Shown here one piece after another: positions 8,235 to 15,565 of a DNA stretch of 42,754 nucleotides. The stretch is from Tritrichomonas foetus (Eukaryota; Parabasalia; Tritrichomonadida; Tritrichomonadidae): positions 24,508-67,261 of the forward strand of contig MLAK01000751.1 of assembly GCA_001839685.1 (NCBI GenBank). The letters run 5' to 3'. Made by a program: the position numbers and the translations under genes. The notes beneath the pieces were generated by a model, which was given only the letters and a program-made list of their open reading frames with translations, was not told the origin of the DNA and made no database searches. Each line of letters begins with the position of its first letter. Position 1 is the first letter of the stretch.

Positions 8235-9566
8235 ATGGTAAATATATTTGTCCTCTATCAATGGATATCAATGTTTAATGGATTTATCAATAAACTCAAT
8301 CAACGAATTCAAAATTCATTAGCTTTAAACCAGGAGGAAGAAGAAGATAATATAGTAATTGAAGAGGAAGAAGAGGAAAGAGATGAGGGCCTTTTAGATA
8401 GTCTTGACAGTGATATAGATATAGATGACGATTTAAATCTGGATTTAGACGATGATTCGGACCTTGGAACAAGCAAAGGGAACTTAGAAAGAAAGAAGAT
8501 GATGCCATATTTTCAAGCTTTCAGCAAAATTAGCGGATTATTTCCAGCCGAAGATTTTGTTAAGAATCCGGATTCGCTTCCGCAAAAGATTTCAGAATTA
8601 TGCAAAAATATTCAATCTCTAACAGACGAACAAGAAACTGTCAGAGTTTTATATGATAATTATCAAAATCTGAAAAATTTATCAGACGAAGTTGAAAAAC
8701 TTGAAAATTCAAGAGAAAAGTCAATTAATGAGAATCAAGCGCTTAAAGAAAAGCTTGCTGATCTTCAAAACTCAATTTTTGATGAAAATTTGGAGAATTC
8801 TGAAAAAAATAACGATAGCAAAAATGAGAAAAATGAATTTGGAGATAAATTAGAGCAAATTAATTCAGCAACAAGAAAATTCAATGACCTACAAAGAAAA
8901 TTGAGCCAAATATCATCTGAAAACGATCTCATGAAAGCGAAAATCGAGCGATTAAACAAAGAAATTGCAGATTCACAAAATGAAGACGAATCGATTGAAG
9001 AACAACTGGAAGAAGAACGCGAAAAATATGCAGCACTCCTGCTTGAATTAAGCTCAATTCAATCTGCAACTGGAAGTTCCAGCAATCAAAATAATTCTTT
9101 CGAAGATCAGGAAGTATCCAATTTGGAGGAAGAAGTTGCTGCAATGAAACAAGAACTTGAAAGACTCTCCCCTTCAGCCAAACCTCCTGGAACGATCGAA
9201 GCTCTTGAAAAAAGAATGGCTGAGTTGGCAAAGAAATACCAAATCATTTGTGAAGATACCCAAAACAAATCAAACCTACCATCTTCTCAAAATTTAACAT
9301 CCTCTCAAACGAATCACAATGACATTTATGATTCTCGAAATGATGATCGAATTAACATAACATCACTGCTTTTAAAACATTATAAAGGAGACAAAGAAGC
9401 TGTCAATCTTCTTCGAAATATTTTTGGTTGGACTGATTCTGATCTTGCAATGATGAATCCTGAAAACCGTGGTTTTGCAGGCTTAATTAAGAAGGGAGCA
9501 CGCATATTTAATAGGTTCTCTGATACTTGGACTTCATGGCTTCTCCAAGCAGCAGAATCAACATAA
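8235..9566 (+). CDS. Coiled-coil golgin with C-terminal GRAB-like domain (GMAP-210/Rud3-like)
   Basis: 443 residues. The N-terminus has a short amphipathic-looking segment (MFNGFINKLNQRIQNSL) starting at an internal Met13 (ATG at 8271, an alternative start). An acidic Glu/Asp stretch (about 35-80) and long heptad-rich coiled coil (about 105-330, many Glu/Lys/Gln/Leu) follow. Near the C-terminus (about 370-412), RINITSLLLKHYKG, then AVNLLRNIFGWTDSDL, matches the pattern of the GRAB (GRIP-related Arf-binding) domain of GMAP-210/Rud3: hydrophobic helix, charged turn, then Leu-Leu...Ile-hydrophobic-Gly-Trp. In that family GRAB binds Arf1 on cis-Golgi membranes and the N-terminal helix tethers curved vesicles. 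Known members are often much longer, so this would be a short golgin. Coding status is secure; the family call is my pattern match and moderately sure. Confidence 0.72.
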   Translation: MVNIFVLYQWISMFNGFINKLNQRIQNSLALNQEEEEDNIVIEEEEEERDEGLLDSLDSDIDIDDDLNLDLDDDSDLGTSKGNLERKKMMPYFQAFSKISGLFPAEDFVKNPDSLPQKISELCKNIQSLTDEQETVRVLYDNYQNLKNLSDEVEKLENSREKSINENQALKEKLADLQNSIFDENLENSEKNNDSKNEKNEFGDKLEQINSATRKFNDLQRKLSQISSENDLMKAKIERLNKEIADSQNEDESIEEQLEEEREKYAALLLELSSIQSATGSSSNQNNSFEDQEVSNLEEEVAAMKQELERLSPSAKPPGTIEALEKRMAELAKKYQIICEDTQNKSNLPSSQNLTSSQTNHNDIYDSRNDDRINITSLLLKHYKGDKEAVNLLRNIFGWTDSDLAMMNPENRGFAGLIKKGARIFNRFSDTWTSWLLQAAEST

Positions 9567-10243
9567 TAGAGAAAAACCATCATTTTTTATATCTTTTTTA
9601 TGCATAAATTGTTTTGTAATGTTTTAATTATAATTTTTTTACGCTTTTTGTTACATACTTCTCTATTATCAATGGTGCATTACATATAATCAATAAAGTC
9701 TTTCATGTATTCAAGAGAAAACATTGCATTCTCATCATATAACAGATAGTAAATATAATTTGAATCTCAATTAAAATCTCATTTCCGATTGAAAAAAAAA
9801 TTTTTTTCTTGACATAAGAAAGTTCACTATAGTTTCACATGCCAATCTATGCTAATATTTATTTATACGATTTTAATATTTAATGAAATTGCATGCGAAA
9901 AAATCATTGTCTATTTTTCATTGAAATGAAATCAACGATGATAATTTGAAAAGTGTCGCACAAATCAGCACCGGATTTTGTGAGATGAATTGCAATTCTA
10001 CAAAAATTGTTATGGTATAACCTGATATCTCATAATCTAAACTAGAGTCTGTTCCCATTTATTCACCTCACACAAAAGAAGAGAAAGATTGAATTGCGCA
10101 TTGGTTTTGATAGTTCGATAATATAAAAATTTTCACTGGAATTTTTAAATTGTTATTTGGTTTTTTGGATTCAATTTCAAACCACATAAACATTAAAAAA
10201 CTCACATAATATCGTACGATTATTTTTTTACAAAAGACATTTC
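9567..10243. other. Non-coding interval
   Basis: AT-rich spacer upstream of the ABC transporter. A TCACA motif (10202-10206) about 40 bases before the ATG could act as Inr. There is an A9T7 palindromic tract near 9790-9806. No gene or RNA was recognised. Confidence 0.5.
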
Positions 10244-12508
10244 ATGGGTCTCTCTCGTTTTCAGATAGAGTTTCATGTTGTCTTTTACAAGAGATGGTTC
10301 GAGCTAATTCACTATCCAACGCTCTTCATCGCATATGGAATCGCAAGTATTTTATTTTCAGTTTTAACAGGCGTACTTTCAATTTTGCTTTATAACAGTT
10401 GGAACAGCTCCACTAAAAGTGATTTCTCTTGGGAGACTCTTGCAACGAACGGACAAAAATTCCTATTCTATGGAAACGAAACCACTCAACCTACGATCAA
10501 AAGCGTCGCTGAAACCATTCAACAACAATCAGGATTAACGGCTGTGGTATTTGACACACTTGAAGAATTTGAAAATGAGTTTTTTGAAACAACAGATCAA
10601 AATCTTTATTGTTTTGGTTTAGCAGTTGATTATTTCAATCCGCTTGCTTTGTATGGAACAGTTTATTTCAATTCAACAGTTTCCAAAACTGAAATAAGCC
10701 AAGCAGAAATAACCAGCTGTTTGTTGGACGTTCTTTACAAACTGACATCACCACAGTCGTCTGTTAAATTCCATTATGAGCCTTTAAACAGTGGTTTCAG
10801 AAGTGCTGAATTGTGGAGTTATTTTGGACCTTTATTAATGTCTGTTGCAACGAATTATATTGGAGCTATTTTTGCTTTCCAAGTAGTGGAAGATCGTGAA
10901 AATTATAGGCTTCATACAATGCTAACCAGTGGCTTGCGTTTATGGGTTTATTGGTTTGCAAATTTTGTGTTTGATCTTTGCTTGTATGAATTTATCAATA
11001 TAATTAATTGGATTGTTTTAGTTGCCTTTCGAACTGATGCTGTTATTCAAAATAATTGGATGGCCACCTTCTTTTTATTTGTTTTTCAACCACTTCATCT
11101 TTTACCTTTAATTTATTCATTATCTCTATTCTTTGACACACTTTTTTCTGTTTCTGGATTCTTACAAAATGTTATTTTAATGATTATTCTTATTCCATAT
11201 TTCATAGTGACTCTTGTTTTCGATAATGTGATTTCTGATGAAACTGCTCTCTACATTTCTGTTGTTCCACCTTACAACATTCAAAATGGGCTTCGAATGG
11301 CCGCAAAACGTGCAGTTGGAAAACCAATTGATGCAAAAGAGGTTTGGACCGATAAATTCGTGATTTTATATGCAGAAGAAATCATTGTTGGTATTATTTT
11401 TGCCATTTTTGGATTTATTGTTCAATATGTTAAAGGACGAACAAGAGGATTAAATGTTAAAGATTCTAAAAAAGATACTTATGAAATGGATGAAGATGTT
11501 GCAACTCTTCAAGAAGAAGTTTTATCTGGAAACCAAGATGATCAAGCAATTGTTGTTAAAAGGCTTGATAAAGTTTATGTCGATTCTTATGGAAATTTAT
11601 TTAAAGCTGTCAATAATGTATCATTGTATGTACAAACAGGTGAAATCTTTGGCGTACTTGGTGCCAATGGCGCTGGAAAAACTACTCTTATGTCTGTCAT
11701 TACTGGTCGTACAACTTTAACATCTGGTGAAATTTTGTTATTTAATCATAAAATTATTCAACCTTCTGATGCCGAAAGGTTTGTAAGCATTTGTCCACAA
11801 TTTGATACTCATCTTTTCCCATTGTTGACACCAAGACAGCATTTTTGGATTTATGGATTGCTTAAAGGATATGAAATAAAGGAGCTTGAAAAAGAAGTGT
11901 CCGAATATGAAGATTTAATGAATCTTGGAATCCATCGAAATAAACTAGTGAAAGAATTATCTGGTGGAAATGCAAGGAAATTAAGTATTTCACTTGCATT
12001 TCTTGGAAATTCACCAATTATCTTCTTAGATGAACCTACAGCATCCCTTGATCCAGTAGCAAGACTTCAAGCACAAGCACTAATTGAACAAAAAGCTCAT
12101 GGAAGAACAATTTTACTTTGTACTCATCTTTTAAGTGAAGCTGAAAAATTATGTGACAGAATTTGTATTATGTTGACTGGTCGGATTCATGCTTTCGGTA
12201 CTCATCAACATTTATCTGATAAATATGGAAAATCATGGAAAATTGATCTTGGTCTTGAAAGTGATGAAGAAAGTTGCAGAGAAAAAGTTCACAGTTTTAT
12301 ACAAAAAGAGTTTCCTGGTTCAGAAATTGCAGGAAGCAGATTTGCTTCAGTCACTTACAACATTCCATCTGCATCAATTCAACTGTCTGAAGTCTTTTTA
12401 ACATTAAATAACAATAAAGATAATGGAATTGGATACACTTACTTCACATGCTCAATGAGTACACTGGAAAGAGTGTTCCTTGATATTGTTATGCAAGCAG
12501 AGTCATAA
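10244..12508 (+). CDS. ABCA-subfamily half transporter (membrane domain then ATPase domain)
   Basis: 754 residues: one membrane domain followed by one nucleotide-binding domain, i.e. half of a full ABCA protein. A first membrane helix (about 25-50) precedes a large loop (about 50-195), then five or so helices between about 195 and 400, as in ABCA exporters/flippases of lipids. In the ATPase domain I see Walker A GANGAGKT (473-480), a Q-loop in ICPQFD, signature LSGGNARK (about 572), Walker B IIFLDEP (about 592-598) and an H-loop His in CTHLLSE. All catalytic motifs are intact, so it should hydrolyse ATP and function as a dimer. The signature form SGGNxRK is typical of ABCA. Substrate is unknown; lipid is the family default. 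The stop is within TAAA. Confidence 0.95.
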   Translation: MGLSRFQIEFHVVFYKRWFELIHYPTLFIAYGIASILFSVLTGVLSILLYNSWNSSTKSDFSWETLATNGQKFLFYGNETTQPTIKSVAETIQQQSGLTAVVFDTLEEFENEFFETTDQNLYCFGLAVDYFNPLALYGTVYFNSTVSKTEISQAEITSCLLDVLYKLTSPQSSVKFHYEPLNSGFRSAELWSYFGPLLMSVATNYIGAIFAFQVVEDRENYRLHTMLTSGLRLWVYWFANFVFDLCLYEFINIINWIVLVAFRTDAVIQNNWMATFFLFVFQPLHLLPLIYSLSLFFDTLFSVSGFLQNVILMIILIPYFIVTLVFDNVISDETALYISVVPPYNIQNGLRMAAKRAVGKPIDAKEVWTDKFVILYAEEIIVGIIFAIFGFIVQYVKGRTRGLNVKDSKKDTYEMDEDVATLQEEVLSGNQDDQAIVVKRLDKVYVDSYGNLFKAVNNVSLYVQTGEIFGVLGANGAGKTTLMSVITGRTTLTSGEILLFNHKIIQPSDAERFVSICPQFDTHLFPLLTPRQHFWIYGLLKGYEIKELEKEVSEYEDLMNLGIHRNKLVKELSGGNARKLSISLAFLGNSPIIFLDEPTASLDPVARLQAQALIEQKAHGRTILLCTHLLSEAEKLCDRICIMLTGRIHAFGTHQHLSDKYGKSWKIDLGLESDEESCREKVHSFIQKEFPGSEIAGSRFASVTYNIPSASIQLSEVFLTLNNNKDNGIGYTYFTCSMSTLERVFLDIVMQAES

Positions 12509-12795
12509 ATTGTTATGAATTAATTAATTTATCATTAGTTTATCATTAATTGTAAAATAGAAAACGTCGATATAATCCTTTATATTTTATTTTATTTATT
12601 AATTTTATTTATAATTGTTTAACTCTATTCATTAATTGAAAAACAAAAAAGTAAGTGCTTGAGCTATAAAGTGCTTGTCAATATTAATATATTGGAACAA
12701 ATAGAAACTATCTCATTATAACAACACATAAAAACAAATAAATTTATGTTTTCAGTAGATAGATTTTTAAATATAAACAATATGCTAATCTATAT
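12509..12795. other. Convergent 3' spacer
   Basis: 287 bases between the tail-to-tail ABC transporter and GT21-like genes. Very AT-rich, with a short direct repeat of TTTATCATTA at about 12530-12550. Nothing else is visible. Confidence 0.5.
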
Positions 12796-14262
12796 TTATA
12801 ACTCACTTTTTTGCTGAGCAGGTTTTCCTCCAATAAGCTCCTTAATTCCCGGCATATTTAATGTTCTTGATATCGATGAAGCAAAAAGTTCAGTAAAAAC
12901 TTCACCATTAGAGTCTTTACGTTCCACCTTAACAATTTTTCCATTTTCTTTGTAGTATCTTACACCAGCCCATACAATTGATTTAGAAAACATAATAACA
13001 AGAACCGCAATTGGCATTAAAAATGCATGAACAGTTAAACCAATGAACACCTTAATTCCATTTAATCTAACTGTTATTTGCTGTTCAGGTGGTCGAACAC
13101 TATTTGATACTTGAACCATTGAATTAGTAGCATATTTAATCGTATATACAAAAATAATCCAAAGGAGGAATGAAGCTGTTGAAAAAATTGCTGTTGGAGT
13201 CCACACAAAGTATGAAAGATTCGAAATACAAGAAATTATTGCAAGTATTCCCATAAATGGTGATATTGAAATCCATATCACCAAAAGCCATATGGTTGAA
13301 CAAATTAAATAAGCAAGAGAATGAACAACTCTCTTATTGTAATTAGTTGAATAGGTATCAGTGACAAAGAATTGTCGTTTTAAGAAATCCCAATATTTAG
13401 CAAAAGGGGTATTTTTATCAACATTATTCGGAAATATTGCGCGATGAGGATGTGCACATACATAACCTTTCTGTTGTGCTAGACATGAAATAATTGTATC
13501 ATCTGAATAGCCTCCATCCAAATAACAATCGACAACATGAGCAAAGTTTTCGCGGAAAACCCATAATGGTGACATCCAACAACCTCCCCAGCAAAGAATT
13601 GGTCTTTCTGTTATATATGAAAACAAATTATGAATACGATAAGTTAATAAGCAGTAGTTGGCAATACAGCTTCCTGAAGGCGGAGCGATAAATTCATAGC
13701 CTGTAGAAACTAAAACTTTTTCTGGTTCTTTAATAAGTGGATAAACGAGTTCCTCCATTAAACCTGGATAGAAGAAAACATCATCATCAGCAAAAAGAAC
13801 ATACTTTGATTCTGGTGAACAATATGTCACACCAATAAGCATGTTGTGAATCTTTTGTGCATTATGAAATGAAAGGCCAGCAACAGCAATTTGAGTTCTT
13901 CTTAATTGTTGTGGAAATACTGTTTCATCAATAGCTTTTTGCGCACATGATGCGGCTGGATCATCAATACTCTCAACAACAAATATAAACTCAGCAGGCC
14001 CTGGATACTCCATTCTTAAATTTCTTTTGAAATTTGATAAAGAATTTGAATGAGTTCCTTTGCAGCACATGATCACAGATATCATGGGATATTGTGGTAA
14101 ACGATTTATTGCTGTTCTTGGATCCAATCCTTTCAATCGAAAACATCCCATTGCAATCATCAATACAGTCATGACTACAATAATGAAGCAGGATATGAAA
14201 GTCAAAAACTTCCATATTGGATGTGAAAATAGAGCATAAAATAAATCAGCAACTTGATTCAT
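12796..14262 (-). CDS. Membrane glycosyltransferase, GT21 (ceramide glucosyltransferase-like)
   Basis: 488 residues. One N-terminal membrane helix (about 18-40) precedes a GT-A catalytic domain, and three or four helices (about 310-450) follow, the layout of ceramide glucosyltransferases, which act on the cytosolic face of Golgi or ER membranes. Motifs visible are the nucleotide-binding start ISVIMCCKGTH (about 61-71), the metal-binding DDD at 159-161 (ADDDVFFYPG) and the catalytic-base region GGYSDDT (250-256). The usual (Q/R)xxRW motif is replaced by KRQFF (295-299), so the acceptor or product may differ from glucosylceramide. UDP-sugar donor and lipid acceptor are inferred from the family. 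The start has a TCACA motif (reverse strand, 14300-14296) 36 bases upstream, and the stop lies in TAAA. Confidence 0.88.
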   Translation of the reverse strand: MNQVADLFYALFSHPIWKFLTFISCFIIVVMTVLMIAMGCFRLKGLDPRTAINRLPQYPMISVIMCCKGTHSNSLSNFKRNLRMEYPGPAEFIFVVESIDDPAASCAQKAIDETVFPQQLRRTQIAVAGLSFHNAQKIHNMLIGVTYCSPESKYVLFADDDVFFYPGLMEELVYPLIKEPEKVLVSTGYEFIAPPSGSCIANYCLLTYRIHNLFSYITERPILCWGGCWMSPLWVFRENFAHVVDCYLDGGYSDDTIISCLAQQKGYVCAHPHRAIFPNNVDKNTPFAKYWDFLKRQFFVTDTYSTNYNKRVVHSLAYLICSTIWLLVIWISISPFMGILAIISCISNLSYFVWTPTAIFSTASFLLWIIFVYTIKYATNSMVQVSNSVRPPEQQITVRLNGIKVFIGLTVHAFLMPIAVLVIMFSKSIVWAGVRYYKENGKIVKVERKDSNGEVFTELFASSISRTLNMPGIKELIGGKPAQQKSEL

Positions 14263-14793
14263 TTCGTTTTTTTTTCCTTTTTTTTTTTGGTACTTTGTGA
14301 TAAATTTGATCGTTCTATGTTATCAAACAAATTCAATTTCAATTCAAAGAGGATTAATCATTTTAAAGGGATTACATGTATTTACTGTTATTTAAAAAGT
14401 TACATCATAATCACTCAAAAAGCCGATATTAAAAAAATTTTTGATTGTTTTTTTCTTCATATGCCTCCCTTCTTTTTGCGAATAATAATTCTATGATGGT
14501 ATCTCTTTGAGAAATAAAATGCTGACGACAATCTACACGGTTTTCAGCACGTTTAATACTTATGAAATTTTTTGGAGAATTCTTTTCGAATATTTTTTTG
14601 TTAAGTTAGTATTAATATTTACAATATATTGATGTTAAGCGTATTCATCGATAATTAGAGAATAAAACCTTTTGTTAAAGAAGATATTTATATTTTTATA
14701 TGAAGGATTTTTTTGAATGAATCTGACTATTGGGCCAAATATATTAACAAAATTTGACCTTTTAAGTGTTCGTTTAAAAATTAAAATTCCCAA
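14263..14793. other. Divergent promoter region (GT21 leftward, TMEM138 rightward)
   Basis: AT-rich spacer with T-rich runs. On the reverse strand TCACA (14300-14296) suits the GT21 gene. On the forward strand TTTGACCTTTT (14753-14763) precedes TMEM138. A short open frame at 14254-14496 has random AT composition and is not called. Confidence 0.5.
14758..14762 (+). promoter_or_regulatory. M5-like core element (CCTTT) of the TMEM138 gene
   Basis: CCTTT replaces the Inr at the transcription start of some T. vaginalis genes (M5). Here it lies 32 bases before the ATG, and no TCAYW Inr is seen in the last ~60 bases. It is part of TTTGACCTTTT. Confidence 0.4.
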
Positions 14794-15252
14794 ATGGGCG
14801 ATTTCCAAAATGTGAAATATGCAGCAGTAGCTGTGATTTTAACATGCCTTCTCGATTTTACAATGAATATCATTTACACTCCGTCCATTACAACATCAGT
14901 TTTCATTAACGTTATCTTATGGATGAGCCAAATCGTTACTATTTTACTTCAATTTTTCTCATGGTTCTTTTTGATGAACCTAGTTCGAGAAGTTAGGCTT
15001 GGCGGATACAACTCAGCATTTCTAAAGTTTTGGCCTTTGTTTGCATCAACCTGCTCATATTTATTGTTCTTTTTAATCAATATTGTGATTCAATTTATTT
15101 TCATGAACCGTGGAGACGACATATACAATCTTTGGAACAATGGCGTTTTGATGACTTTTTGGTCTATACAGAGAATTGTTGCAATATTTCACTACACATT
15201 CTCTTTATATTACGTGGTGAAATTGCTAACAGATTCATCACAATTCATCTAA
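14794..15252 (+). CDS. TMEM138-like four-pass membrane protein (flagellum-associated family)
   Basis: 152 residues with four hydrophobic segments (about 7-30, 37-66, 82-104 and 117-138) and a short tail. The spacing and the C-terminal pattern, W-N-x-G-x-LM-x-FxxQR followed by an aromatic helix and LTDSSQF, agree with TMEM138, a small four-helix protein needed for vesicle delivery to the ciliary base in animals. Trichomonads are flagellates, so retention of such a protein is plausible. No catalytic residues are expected. The ATG at 14794 is the first in frame and an M5-like CCTTT lies 32 bases upstream. The family call comes from pattern resemblance, not a search. Confidence 0.75.
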   Translation: MGDFQNVKYAAVAVILTCLLDFTMNIIYTPSITTSVFINVILWMSQIVTILLQFFSWFFLMNLVREVRLGGYNSAFLKFWPLFASTCSYLLFFLINIVIQFIFMNRGDDIYNLWNNGVLMTFWSIQRIVAIFHYTFSLYYVVKLLTDSSQFI

Positions 15253-15565
15253 CTCTTGTTCATGTTTACTTAATGCTTATTTCATAATTGTTTCTCTTTA
15301 TATTTCAGAAAATTGAGGCCTTTTGAAATAACTTTATGCATAATCAGTAGATTGTTGTTTAAATTATATATGCATATTTGTGAAATCTTCAACTGTTTCT
15401 TGAACTGGTTTCAAGTTTTTCCGAATTATTTTTTTATCGAAAAACTTGTTTGTTATAATAAATGATAAAAAATAGTTTTCAAACCAAATTATTAAAGCGT
15501 TTTCTTTTTTATAAAATTATTATTCAAATTCATTAAAATAATTAATAAAGGTATTTTAACACTTT
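15253..15565. other. Convergent 3' spacer
   Basis: 313 AT-rich bases between the tail-to-tail TMEM138-like and Vps18 genes. I see nothing in it. Confidence 0.5.

Noticed and set aside
14254..14496. 80-codon frame between GT21 and TMEM138
   Set aside because: Phe/Ile-rich random-like sequence overlapping the GT21 start and promoter.
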